NCBI RefSeq assembly: GCF_029318685.1
Contig: NZ_CP119677.1
Span: 310,001 to 374,000 of the forward strand
From: Ruminiclostridium papyrosolvens DSM 2782
GTDB taxonomy: Bacteria; Bacillota; Clostridia; Acetivibrionales; DSM-1351
Length of the DNA: 64,000 nucleotides
Direction of reading: 5' to 3'
Each line of letters begins with the position of its first letter. Within the stretch, counting starts at the first letter, position 1. Below, piece after piece: positions 55,101 to 63,169 of the stretch. The notes beneath the pieces are model-generated. The model did not search any database. It had not been told where the DNA came from and saw nothing but the letters and a program-made list of their open reading frames with translations. The translations under genes and the position numbers were made by a program.

Positions 55101-56142
55101 TGACAATATACTTGACTACACTGTTGACTTATCCAAGCCACCTGCACCTGCAACAAATATATCTCTTATGATATCAAAAAAGGTGTTTGACAAGTTGGAG
55201 CAGCTAAAAGAGAATATTGCCTTTAAGACGGCAGTTGTTTCATATAATCTGAAAGCAGGAATACTTTCAAATGTGACTACTGCAGATACTATGAAGGAAC
55301 AGATATATACCTTTGATATTGTACTGACACCACAGAAACCTTATGCCCGCGCAAATGAACTCATACTGAGGCAACCACTGGCACAGATTGGGGTGACGCT
55401 TGACACAGGTGCAAGCATAATGACAATATCAAAATTTGCAGTACCCCTTATAATCAGTTATCCCTATACAAACTCAAAGGATTATGTTGAGGGACAGACC
55501 CTGGGGTATCAATACAACGGGACAACAAGCAGCTGGGAGCAAAAAGCTACGTCAAACAGATTTGACATAGACAACAGTAAAGGCTTTATAAGCTTCGAAT
55601 CAACGGTTCCCGGGCTTTATGCACTTGCTGACAGAACGAATAATTTGTTTGATGATATATACGGACATACGTATGAAGACTCTATACTGAATGTTGCTAT
55701 GGCTCATAAGCTTAAAAGCATAACAAGCCGCATGTTCAATCCTGACAAGACAGCAACAGTAGGAGAGGCGGTAAAGCTGGCATTTGACAGTCTTGAGTAT
55801 AACTATGGCAGCGAGTTTATGGATTTGGCGATAAAGACGGGATTAGTAAAGAGCGGAAAATCACCTTCCGCAACTCTTACAAGGCAGGATGCTGCATGTT
55901 TGGCCGCAGTATTATATGAAATGAAAACAAATACCAGAGTTAACGGAAACAAGGACATAATCTCCATATATAAAGACTATGGCAAAATAGATAAGACAAT
56001 ATATAATAAAGTTGCTTTTGCCGCTGAAAACGGATTTTTGCCATATCAGTCATCTACATTATTTAACCCTACCCAGAGTGTTACGAGGGGCGAACTGATG
56101 TACATGCTGGAAAAGGCGCTGGTACTTGCAGGAGATATATAA
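52186..56142 (+). CDS. Giant secreted FN3-repeat surface protein, paralogue, with degenerate SLH
   Basis: A 1318-aa protein with a signal peptide (IFAALVLMIFFITTYGTVYA). FN3-like modules dominate (for example LQPNHTYYFRIVAKK, LTPDTQYYFWIQAEA, TFADLAWNYKEQN). A DDYDSDKDVDHP acidic linker precedes a C-terminal module resembling that of the upstream gene (SFESTVPGLYALAD). Three weak SLH repeats end the protein (LFDDIYGHTYEDSILNVA, TLTRQDAACLAAVLYEM, SVTRGELMYMLEKAL). The frame is open from 52138, but GGAGGA at 52175-52180 fits ATG 52186. Followed after 19 bp by a small SLH gene. Confidence 0.83.
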   Translation: MRTKRIFAALVLMIFFITTYGTVYAAPIDVPVPAAPTQLTIPKNSQGTEPSIGYDSADGGKSGYYADFQWQVPNPAGKYVNIYLQESPKGYRAAKPAYLKEKDLPAITTPIRMRDLTSGTIYTASSKAYATDVDPITGQVYKSGESDSSNLVKFMTDINMHCITSGTNKIKIIWDDVWNDGKRINYQLYVSENRDFANTLPITVTQEQISATGPVYVNQTDGTLEYEHTVKDPGRVYYVKIVPVVSDQSIIKTSQTKTILVSTYILVKTSRVSTTDDGTIWRLDWSPVITGLSSSNITVQYQINRFEADNMPKIIMVETGTTTFITVPEGKENSYMIRAIVKKDGLPYYPSNIDIVSDKVTLKESDVPATPSTPELVPQFKDSTDSVIIAYEDVKDTNGVVTKKGELGKDTATILWRLPKKADGTIDSDVLYDLWLLEDSGAIDAPPVETKIQSNFKPGSANQVKDESNNGRIVGYKYKIENLQPNHTYYFRIVAKKTFAEEKEGIIQNVEHISTPALKVIVTLPGGIIDTPLIPSNPPLQIRKQEDGVKDMITDTGITVQLKNRWFEQFDAATGRWSYIQADKTTMADTPPYNPQTTPPDNKNYRKVEYDTGVTLYVGCTEYTPSIDISAINKYKLEKVSTTPNDDLEDMYLNVPENVPVPASGTPVYAKHNVVVPVKDLKPNTTYILWVRASRDGNPPLFSDVSNPIIFTTLPTPGDTIEKPVVPDLRCTNISDTFADLAWNYKEQNTYYLKYGNVDDVTKAQGSLTITGEQIKKSGTDYVRVTGLTPDTQYYFWIQAEAFNSDLSAGEKSEWSDSLPLRTLKLMPPSTPRGFGVKNTANAVTKNSVTFEWIQEPGLTYILEIAGKIDYSDAKVYECGSASEFKVEGLTSNFRYFARLYAYDPAKKLRSLPTQSISVRTLRSSDDYDSDKDVDHPISGDVIEKAPNIVNGTWVVKITGVNADRLVQIIMTDNILDYTVDLSKPPAPATNISLMISKKVFDKLEQLKENIAFKTAVVSYNLKAGILSNVTTADTMKEQIYTFDIVLTPQKPYARANELILRQPLAQIGVTLDTGASIMTISKFAVPLIISYPYTNSKDYVEGQTLGYQYNGTTSSWEQKATSNRFDIDNSKGFISFESTVPGLYALADRTNNLFDDIYGHTYEDSILNVAMAHKLKSITSRMFNPDKTATVGEAVKLAFDSLEYNYGSEFMDLAIKTGLVKSGKSPSATLTRQDAACLAAVLYEMKTNTRVNGNKDIISIYKDYGKIDKTIYNKVAFAAENGFLPYQSSTLFNPTQSVTRGELMYMLEKALVLAGDI

Positions 56143-56161
56143 ACAAAGGACGGAGAGCTAA

Positions 56162-57010
56162 ATGAAAAAACCCATTACCAGATACATTGCCATATTATTA
56201 GCTGCGGTAGTATTGTTTACCACGGGAGTACAGGAGGTTCAGGCACATGGTGTAAAAGTGACTACACAGAAGATTGATGGCAAATATAAGATTACTCTTT
56301 CTTCTCAGGAATCCGGGCTTGGTGTGAACATACTGGCATTCAGTATTTCAAAAGGTAAAACAATTAATATTGCCTACACATTAAAGAAGGGTGCAGCCAC
56401 TTCTGCTTCAACAGAGATTGATGAGTCAATAATTCTTGCACCATTTAGAGTGATAACAACAAATTCTGATAATATAGACGGAAGACCCTTTTCTGATATT
56501 GCTAATACTGAGTTTGATGAATACATACGGAATTTACACGATGTGGGTATAACTTCAGGGTTCTCGGACGGAACCTTTCGCCCGGGAAATACACTCTCAC
56601 GTGCAGAGGCAGCTGCAATGCTGTCAGTAGCTTTAAACTTAAAGCCCTATGATTCTCAAAATACCAAGCTAAAGGATGTAAACGGACATTGGGGCAGAAA
56701 GTACATAAACGCCGTTGTGAACAAGGGGATAATGGCAGGTTACTCGGACAAGACCTTCAGACCAAACAATAAAATAACTGTTGCAGAGGTTTGTACAATA
56801 ATAAGCAAATCCTTCAGTTTTAAAACAAAAGCTCAGGGTACATTTGGAAAACTAAAGAAAAATCAATGGTATTCAGCTTATGTACAAAATATATTTAATT
56901 TAAAAATTTTAACTATTGAGGATAGTATATACAAAAACTTCTCCGAAAATGGAAATATTTCCAGAGGCAACTTCGCAATGATGCTCAGCAGAGCGCTTTC
57001 CACGTATTAA
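56162..57010 (+). CDS. Small SLH-domain protein
   Basis: A 282-aa protein: signal peptide (YIAILLAAVVLFTTGVQEVQA), a short beta domain of about 70 aa, then three canonical SLH repeats, e.g. GFSDGTFRPGNTLSRAEAAA and GYSDKTFRPNNKITVAEV. These are far better conserved than the SLH repeats of the two giant upstream proteins. SD GGACGGAG precedes the ATG. It might anchor the upstream proteins or be a minor S-layer component; this is inference from co-transcription. Confidence 0.88.
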   Translation: MKKPITRYIAILLAAVVLFTTGVQEVQAHGVKVTTQKIDGKYKITLSSQESGLGVNILAFSISKGKTINIAYTLKKGAATSASTEIDESIILAPFRVITTNSDNIDGRPFSDIANTEFDEYIRNLHDVGITSGFSDGTFRPGNTLSRAEAAAMLSVALNLKPYDSQNTKLKDVNGHWGRKYINAVVNKGIMAGYSDKTFRPNNKITVAEVCTIISKSFSFKTKAQGTFGKLKKNQWYSAYVQNIFNLKILTIEDSIYKNFSENGNISRGNFAMMLSRALSTY

Positions 57011-57080
57011 AAGAAACAAATTATAAGAAAACTTATCATGTATACGACTTTTTCAAAAAGGTAATAATTCTATTATCGAA

Positions 57081-57110
57081 CTGATTTTGATTAAATTCAG
57101 TCAAAATCGG
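57081..57110 (+). repeat. Hairpin between the surface-protein block and ywmB
   Basis: GATTTTGA and TCAAAATC (plus one G-T and one C-G pair) form a 10-bp stem around a 10-nt loop; no T-run follows. Confidence 0.5.
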
Positions 57111-57144
57111 CTAGGAAATTCAATTATTATGAGGTGGAGTATAT

Positions 57145-57897
57145 ATGAGAAAGTTTTCTTTTGTTTTAGCGGCTATTTTAGTAGTCGGGACTATTATTGG
57201 ATTTGCATATTACATAACAGGAAAAAGCAGCAATGGTGAAGGACAAATTTCAATTAAAGATGCATTCAATTATTCCGGTGCCAAAATGGTAGTCAATGAT
57301 GTGTATTTTTTTGCCAGAGCTTCGGACAAATATAAGACTGTAAGTGAGTTATCAAAAGTTTGCGAGGATGTATTCAAGACACTTGAAGTTTCAGTGTATT
57401 CAAAAAATACAAACAGCTCTGATAATTTGGCAAAAACAGACATGCGGGGCACCACAAGGGAAGGTGTAAAAATATCTGGAATGGCAAGTATTGTTGGGAA
57501 TAAGTCAGGTAATAGAGACAAATATATAACTATAGATGCAATTGAAGCCGGAGAAGGAAAAGCATTATTGCTGAGAAAGAAAATTGAAGATGTATTTAAA
57601 AAGCATAAGCTTAAAGCTGAAATAAACTCATGTATTACAGGAACATATGAAGGAAATCTCAAGGACAACCAATTAGAGAACATTTGCAAAAAAATACTTA
57701 ACGAAAGTTCAGCTAAGAAAATAGATAGCTTCAAGCAGCAAAATGAAATCAGTGTATCAGCTTTTTCTCCCTTAATAGGAGATAAGTTAAGAGTTGGCGG
57801 TAAAAATGTAAACCTTGGAATAGCGTTCAGGTACAACAAACTAGAAAACAGGACATATTTATGGGTGGCAACACCTGTAGTCAATGCAGAGTATTGA
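57145..57897 (+). CDS. ywmB: YwmB-like protein
   Basis: A 250-aa protein with an N-terminal membrane/signal helix (FSFVLAAILVVGTIIGFAYYI) and an extracytoplasmic domain. Low-complexity aside, it has length, topology and position of YwmB (a TATA-box-binding-like fold of unknown role), which precedes murAA in B. subtilis. Sequence similarity in this family is weak, so position carries much of the call. SD GAGGTGG precedes the ATG. It lies 40 bp before murA. Confidence 0.7.
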   Translation: MRKFSFVLAAILVVGTIIGFAYYITGKSSNGEGQISIKDAFNYSGAKMVVNDVYFFARASDKYKTVSELSKVCEDVFKTLEVSVYSKNTNSSDNLAKTDMRGTTREGVKISGMASIVGNKSGNRDKYITIDAIEAGEGKALLLRKKIEDVFKKHKLKAEINSCITGTYEGNLKDNQLENICKKILNESSAKKIDSFKQQNEISVSAFSPLIGDKLRVGGKNVNLGIAFRYNKLENRTYLWVATPVVNAEY

Positions 57898-57937
57898 ACA
57901 AAAGAAAAAATACTAAAAAACGAAAGGAAGAGCTCAA

Positions 57938-59200
57938 TTGGCTAAATATGTAATCCGTGAAGGTGTGCCTTTGAGAGGCAGAGTAAAAGTAGATGGTGCA
58001 AAAAATGCAGTTCTTCCAATAATAGCAGCGTCCCTGCTAAGCGATTCAAAAAGTGTAATAGAAGAAGTTCCCGACTTAAATGATGTCAGGATAATGTGTG
58101 ATTTATTAAGGTGCTTGGGAGCAGATATTCAAAAGCAATCCGATTCCACAACCATATCCTTTGAGACCAGAGAGATTACGAACTCAACTGCACCCTATGA
58201 ACTGGTAAATAAGCTTAGAGCGTCATTTCTTGTAATGGGCCCTATGCTTGCCAGAACGGGCTATGTAAGGGTTGCTTTGCCGGGAGGATGTCCCATAGGC
58301 TCAAGACCGGTTGACTTACATCTCAAAGGCTTCGCAGCCTTAGGTGCTGAGATAACTCAAGGACACGGTTATATTGAAGCCAGAAAAAATAAAAAGCTGG
58401 TGGGAAGCAAGATATATCTGGATTTTCCCAGTGTTGGTGCAACTGAAAACATTATGATGGCAGCCGTAATGGCGGAAGGTCAGACAACAATAGAGAATGC
58501 TGCAAATGAACCGGAAATAGTGGATTTGGCGAGCTATTTGAACGAAATGGGAGCAAATGTAGTAGGAGCAGGCACTGACACCATAAGGATTGAGGGTGTC
58601 ACAAGCATGAAGGGTTGTACACATACGGTAATTCCAGACCGCATTGAGGCAGGTACGTTTATGATAGCTGCTGCAATTACAAATGGTGAAATAAGGATTG
58701 AAAATGTGGTACCTGATCATCTGAAACCTGTAGTTGCAAAGCTCAAAGAAACCGGACTTGAAATATCGGAGGAATTGACGGCAATTACAGTAAAAAGTAC
58801 GGGAGAGCTAAAACCAATAGATGTGAAAACATTGCCATATCCGGGATTTCCCACTGATATGCAGGCTCAAATGACTTCAATGCTTTCATGTATACCGGGT
58901 ACAAGCATGGTAATAGAAACTATTTTTGAGAACAGATTTATGCATATAAGTGAATTAAAGAGAATGGGTGCCAATATAAAAATAGACGGAAGAACGGCAG
59001 TAATAGAGGGCAAGTCGTGTCTTACGGGTGCATGTGTTAAAGCAACAGACCTGAGAGCAGGAGCTGCTCTGGTACTGGCGGGACTTGCGGCAGAGGGAGC
59101 AACTGAAATAGGCGAGATTCAGCACATTGACAGGGGATATTCAGGATTTGCAGAAAAGCTGAAATCTCTTGGAGCGAAAATAGAGCGGGTTGAGGAATAG
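57938..59200 (+). CDS. murA: UDP-N-acetylglucosamine 1-carboxyvinyltransferase
   Basis: First committed step of peptidoglycan synthesis (enolpyruvyl transfer to UDP-GlcNAc). The 420-aa length is normal. It has the substrate-binding DGAKNAVLP near the N terminus, and the catalytic Cys in [16 protein letters not shown], so the fosfomycin-reactive Cys is retained. TTG start with SD AAAGGAAG. It is followed by a strong terminator. Confidence 0.97.
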   Translation: MAKYVIREGVPLRGRVKVDGAKNAVLPIIAASLLSDSKSVIEEVPDLNDVRIMCDLLRCLGADIQKQSDSTTISFETREITNSTAPYELVNKLRASFLVMGPMLARTGYVRVALPGGCPIGSRPVDLHLKGFAALGAEITQGHGYIEARKNKKLVGSKIYLDFPSVGATENIMMAAVMAEGQTTIENAANEPEIVDLASYLNEMGANVVGAGTDTIRIEGVTSMKGCTHTVIPDRIEAGTFMIAAAITNGEIRIENVVPDHLKPVVAKLKETGLEISEELTAITVKSTGELKPIDVKTLPYPGFPTDMQAQMTSMLSCIPGTSMVIETIFENRFMHISELKRMGANIKIDGRTAVIEGKSCLTGACVKATDLRAGAALVLAGLAAEGATEIGEIQHIDRGYSGFAEKLKSLGAKIERVEE

Positions 59201-59230
59201 AGGGTAATATTATTATATTCAATATATACT

Positions 59231-59266
59231 AAAAAACGGGCATGATATGGTAAGCCCGTTTTTTGC
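59231..59266 (+). terminator. Terminator after murA
   Basis: AAAAAACGGGC (59231-59241) pairs with GCCCGTTTTTT (59254-59264); symmetric flanks make it potentially bidirectional. Confidence 0.92.
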
Positions 59267-59381
59267 ATGTTAATATATAATTGTGCCAATTCATAAAAAA
59301 TCCTTTTGTGAATATATATAATCAATGGCACTGTAAAGTGTCTGCACATTTATTAGGCACATTGGGACATGGGTGGTTAAA

Positions 59382-60419
59382 ATGAAAAAAGTTATTAGCT
59401 ACATATTATTGATGGCTATTATTGTTGTGCTTGTACCATATTCAATTATCCAGATGAACGGTAAAGACGAAGGTCCGGTACAGGTTCCCGACAAAGTAAA
59501 GCCAAATAAGCAAGATACAAGTACTGTAAAACCGGATACTGCAATCACCATAAATGTTTATATACACACTCAAAAAAAAACCGTGAAAATGTATTTGGAG
59601 GACTATATAAAGGGAGTTATAGCAGCTGAAATGCCTGTTGAGTTTAACATGGAGGCCTTAAAGGCACAGGCTGTTGCTGCCAGAACGTATGCACTCGGAA
59701 GAGCTACCAGGCTCTATAGATCCTATGGTGTACATGATGACGCAGACGTATGCACAGACCATACACATTGTCAGGCATGGATAAGTAAGGAGCAAGCAAT
59801 GAAAAACTGGGGACTGATGTCTTCATTTAAATACTGGAATAAAATAACCAAGGCAGTTAATGACACTCAGGGTCAGGTTATAGAGTATAACAAAGTCCTT
59901 ATAAATCCATTATTCCATTCTAACAGCGGTGGACACACTGAGAATGTGGAAGATGTCTGGGGAGGAAAAAGCGAGCCATACTTAAAGGGAGTAAAAAGCA
60001 TGGGTGAGGACACGTTCAGAGAGTATGAAAGCACTGTGGAGCTGTCCGAAGATGAAATGCTAAAGACCTTGAAAAAGAATAATCCCAAGATTAAGATAAA
60101 TAGCGGAAGTTTGTTTGAAAATATGAAAATAAACGGATATTCCTCAGGAAACAGAGTATTAAGTATGAATATTGGCAATGTAAAAATAAAAGGAATTGAT
60201 TTTCGTAAATATTTTAATCTTAAATCTACAAACTTGAAATTAAAAAAACTTGCCGGAGGTAAAATATCTATTACAACCTATGGTTATGGTCACGGAGTGG
60301 GCATGAGCCAGTGCGGTGCAAATTATATGGCTCAAAAAGGAAGCAATTACAAGGAGATTTTAAAGCACTATTATCAAGGCGTTGAAATAACAAAACTGGA
60401 TTTATCCAAGAAAAATTAA
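59382..60419 (+). CDS. spoIID: Stage II sporulation protein D
   Basis: Lytic transglycosylase of the engulfment machine (with SpoIIM and SpoIIP), acting from the mother cell. An N-terminal membrane anchor (YILLMAIIVVLVPYSII) is followed by the SpoIID core with EMPVEFNMEALKAQAVAARTYAL (catalytic Glu at its start) and the C-terminal GYGHGVGMSQCGANYMA. ATG 59382 with GGGTGG 5 nt upstream is preferred over GTG 59373. The protein is 345 aa. Probably expressed from its own mother-cell promoter; I could not assign one. Confidence 0.95.
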   Translation: MKKVISYILLMAIIVVLVPYSIIQMNGKDEGPVQVPDKVKPNKQDTSTVKPDTAITINVYIHTQKKTVKMYLEDYIKGVIAAEMPVEFNMEALKAQAVAARTYALGRATRLYRSYGVHDDADVCTDHTHCQAWISKEQAMKNWGLMSSFKYWNKITKAVNDTQGQVIEYNKVLINPLFHSNSGGHTENVEDVWGGKSEPYLKGVKSMGEDTFREYESTVELSEDEMLKTLKKNNPKIKINSGSLFENMKINGYSSGNRVLSMNIGNVKIKGIDFRKYFNLKSTNLKLKKLAGGKISITTYGYGHGVGMSQCGANYMAQKGSNYKEILKHYYQGVEITKLDLSKKN

Positions 60420-60488
60420 TTCCATTTACCTTCATGTATATTGTTGCCAATATAGGAAACAATAATTAATGGAGGTGGAATATAAAAT

Positions 60489-61307
60489 ATGAAGAAACTT
60501 ATTCCAGACGAAAATAATTGGAAAAACAAGCTGTCTAGGTTTTTTAGCAGTAAGGGACTTTATGTAGTTTTGGCAGTTTGTATAATAGTTGTGGCTGCAA
60601 CTGCAATAATATTAACAACTCAAAACATGCACTCTGATGTCGGCATGGACACCAGTAAAATAATACCTGGTGAAGTAGCTAATTCCAGCCAGAACGATGC
60701 ATCAAAAGCAGTATCAGGCAAATTGGACAAGACTGGAGCAGCAAATCAGGCTGCGGGTGCAAAAAATGCACAAGGGGCAGCAAATGAGACTGCAAAGTCG
60801 ACAACAACACCACCTAAAACAGGTGCCGCTAAAAGTGCCTCTGCAAATGCGAATGCTGTAGTTAAATTCAGCTGCAGGCCGGTAGATGGCCCTGTTATGA
60901 AAGACTTTACCCGTGACATCAATACTTTCTCAGAGTCAAAAACACTGGGAGACATAAGAGCACATGACGGTATTGACTTCAAGGTGGAGAAGCTTACACA
61001 AGTAAGGGCGGTTGCATCCGGCACAATTTCAAAGGTAGAGGATAATGCCAGTGGCATAACTGTCGAGATAACCCATTCAAACAACTTGAAAACCAGATAT
61101 GCAGGATTATCCAAGCAGAATTTGGAGGATATCAGTTGTGGGCTAAAGGTAAAGGCCAATGATATAATTGGCCGTGTAGGTGACCCTATTCAGATAGAAT
61201 GTGAAGATGGACCACACCTTCATTTTCAAGTTTTGAAAAACGGTAAATCAGTTGACCCGTCGCCATATTTAAGTGTACCGTCAACTGCCAAGGGACAGGG
61301 TAAATAA
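60489..61307 (+). CDS. spoIIQ: SpoIIQ-like M23 (LytM) peptidase-domain protein
   Basis: A 272-aa protein with one N-terminal membrane helix (GLYVVLAVCIIVVAATAIIL), a Ser/Ala/Gly-rich linker and a C-terminal LytM domain. The zinc ligands seem complete: HDGIDF (His and Asp) and GPHLHF (HxH). B. subtilis SpoIIQ lost a ligand, while clostridial SpoIIQ usually keeps them, so this may be an active endopeptidase. Placement 69 bp after spoIID supports the forespore engulfment-channel role (partner SpoIIIAH). It could alternatively be another M23 cell-wall enzyme. Confidence 0.85.
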   Translation: MKKLIPDENNWKNKLSRFFSSKGLYVVLAVCIIVVAATAIILTTQNMHSDVGMDTSKIIPGEVANSSQNDASKAVSGKLDKTGAANQAAGAKNAQGAANETAKSTTTPPKTGAAKSASANANAVVKFSCRPVDGPVMKDFTRDINTFSESKTLGDIRAHDGIDFKVEKLTQVRAVASGTISKVEDNASGITVEITHSNNLKTRYAGLSKQNLEDISCGLKVKANDIIGRVGDPIQIECEDGPHLHFQVLKNGKSVDPSPYLSVPSTAKGQGK

Positions 61308-61336
61308 GAAAATAAACACTCATAATACATTACGGA

Positions 61337-61384
61337 AGAAGTACCGCACATCTGATATGTTGGCAGATTGTGGTACTTTTCTTT
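61337..61384 (+). terminator. Terminator after spoIIQ
   Basis: AAGTACCGCACATCTG pairs with CAGATTGTGGTACTT with a G-T pair and a mismatch, followed by TTCTTT. Confidence 0.75.
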
Positions 61385-61500
61385 ATTATATATAGTTCAT
61401 GGAAATGGCTTTCCCGGGCGATTATTGTATTATTGGTACTTAAATAGTAAAATAATAAATATAATTTAATTAACTAATTAGAGTATTTGGGGGTAACCGG

Positions 61501-62631
61501 ATGTCAAAGAAACGAGTAGCTATTATTTTTGGCGGGCAGTCATCTGAGCATGAAGTGTCAAGAGTATCAGCCCAGTCAGTAATAGAAAATATAGACAAGG
61601 AAAAATACGAAGTTGAGATTATAGGAATTACAAAGAAGGGACAGTGGCTTAAATACAACGGGCCTGTGGAAAAAATAGGAAGCGGAGAATGGGAAGCCGT
61701 TGCTCATAATAAGCTATTGGAAGGAAAGTCCTCTGAAAATGAGACAGCATCAGAAATAACCAATGTAAACTCTGCAAGACAGGTTATAGCCGGCAATACA
61801 AAAAAGCCCATTGATGTTGTATTCCCTGTACTGCATGGCTGTAACGGAGAAGATGGTACGATTCAGGGGCTTTTTGAGCTTGCAGGAATTCCTTACGTAG
61901 GCTGTGGCGTATTGGGTGCTGCTGTGGGAATGGATAAGGCATATTCAAAGATAATATTTGAAAAGGAAGGACTGCCGCAAGGTGACTATCTTGTTTTTAA
62001 CAGAAAGCAGGTAAATAACCGGTTGGAGGAGGCTGTTGCTCAAGTAGAGTCAACACTTACATATCCTTGCTTTGTGAAACCGGCAAATGCCGGTTCGTCT
62101 GTTGGTGTGAACAAAGCTTCTGATAGAGAAAGTCTTGAAAAGGCTCTGATTATTGCAGCTAAAAATGACAGAAGAATTCTTGTAGAAGAATTTATTGATG
62201 GCAGGGAAATCGAGTGTGCCGTACTGGGTAATGACGAGCCTGTTGCTTCAACTGTGGGAGAGGTAGTACCTTGTAATGAATTCTATGATTATGAGGCAAA
62301 ATATCAGGTAGGAGACAGCTCTAAAGTAGTGATTCCTGCGGAAAATCTGTCAACGGAAACAGTAGAGAAAATCAGAGAGTATGCCGTAAGAGCCTTCAAA
62401 TGCCTTGATTGTGCCGGATTATCCAGAGTGGACTTCTTTGTTCATAAGGACACGGGAGCAATTTACATAAACGAAATTAATACCCTACCGGGTTTTACCA
62501 GTATAAGCATGTACCCCAAGCTTTGGGCTGCAAGCGGTATTCCTTATTCACAGCTCATTGACAAACTGATTGAGCTGGCATTAGAGAGATTTGAGGATAC
62601 AAGAAGAGAGTATACAAATACACTGGACTAA
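61501..62631 (+). CDS. ddl: D-alanine--D-alanine ligase
   Basis: ATP-grasp enzyme making the D-Ala-D-Ala end of peptidoglycan precursors. It has FGGQSSEHEVS at the N terminus, HGCNGEDGTIQG, EEFIDGREIECAV and EINTLPGFTSISMYPKL. The omega loop keeps the Lys-Tyr pair (YEAKYQ) typical of D-Ala-D-Ala rather than D-Ala-D-Lac ligases. At 376 aa it is somewhat longer than E. coli Ddl, with an acidic/Asn insertion at about residues 75-95. The SD is TTGGGGG. Confidence 0.96.
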   Translation: MSKKRVAIIFGGQSSEHEVSRVSAQSVIENIDKEKYEVEIIGITKKGQWLKYNGPVEKIGSGEWEAVAHNKLLEGKSSENETASEITNVNSARQVIAGNTKKPIDVVFPVLHGCNGEDGTIQGLFELAGIPYVGCGVLGAAVGMDKAYSKIIFEKEGLPQGDYLVFNRKQVNNRLEEAVAQVESTLTYPCFVKPANAGSSVGVNKASDRESLEKALIIAAKNDRRILVEEFIDGREIECAVLGNDEPVASTVGEVVPCNEFYDYEAKYQVGDSSKVVIPAENLSTETVEKIREYAVRAFKCLDCAGLSRVDFFVHKDTGAIYINEINTLPGFTSISMYPKLWAASGIPYSQLIDKLIELALERFEDTRREYTNTLD

Positions 62632-62701
62632 AAAAATGTTGAAAAATTTACCGCAAATGTATATTATATTGAAAGTACAAAGGTTTCGAGGAGGAGACTT
62701 A

Positions 62702-63169
62702 ATGAGTAAAGATGTGATAATAAATGTAAAGGGTATTCAGACAGGCGACGATAATGACCCAAACACCCTTGAACTTATCACAGAAGGTAAGTACTATCAG
62801 AAGGGCGGTAATTATTACATTACCTACAAGGAAAGTGAAGTAACCGGTATGGAAGGGACTACCACCACCTTGAAGGTGGGTGAGGGTATTGTTACCCTGA
62901 TGAGGTTTGGAAAGGTTAATTCACAGTTTGTTTTTCAGAAAGGCCAGAAGCATGTTTCAAGCTATAATACGGAGTACGGGAGTTTTACAATAGGGGTTTA
63001 CGCAAATAATGTAGATATAAACATAAATGAAACAGGCGGAGAAATAAGAATAGGTTATCAGATTGAAATAGACAACCAAGGTTCAGGAAGAAATGATTTT
63101 TATATGTTAATCAGGGAGGCAGGAACTGCAAATGAAAAATATAAACTCGGAAATACGCCAGCAAATTAA
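62702..63169 (+). CDS. ywiB: DUF1934 (YwiB-like) beta-barrel protein
   Basis: A 155-aa protein of the DUF1934 family, small lipocalin-like beta barrels of unknown function. It shows LITEGKYYQKGGNYYITYKE and GSFTIGVYANNVDI. SD GAGGAGGAG sets ATG 62702; the frame is open upstream to 62591 but overlaps ddl. As in B. subtilis, it directly precedes argS, here with a 38-bp overlap that implies translational coupling. Confidence 0.9.
   Translation: MSKDVIINVKGIQTGDDNDPNTLELITEGKYYQKGGNYYITYKESEVTGMEGTTTTLKVGEGIVTLMRFGKVNSQFVFQKGQKHVSSYNTEYGSFTIGVYANNVDININETGGEIRIGYQIEIDNQGSGRNDFYMLIREAGTANEKYKLGNTPAN

Noticed and set aside
47239-56142. Cohesin/dockerin (cellulosome) modules in the giant proteins
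   Set aside because: No duplicated calcium-binding dockerin loop or cohesin pattern was seen; the modules read as FN3-like.
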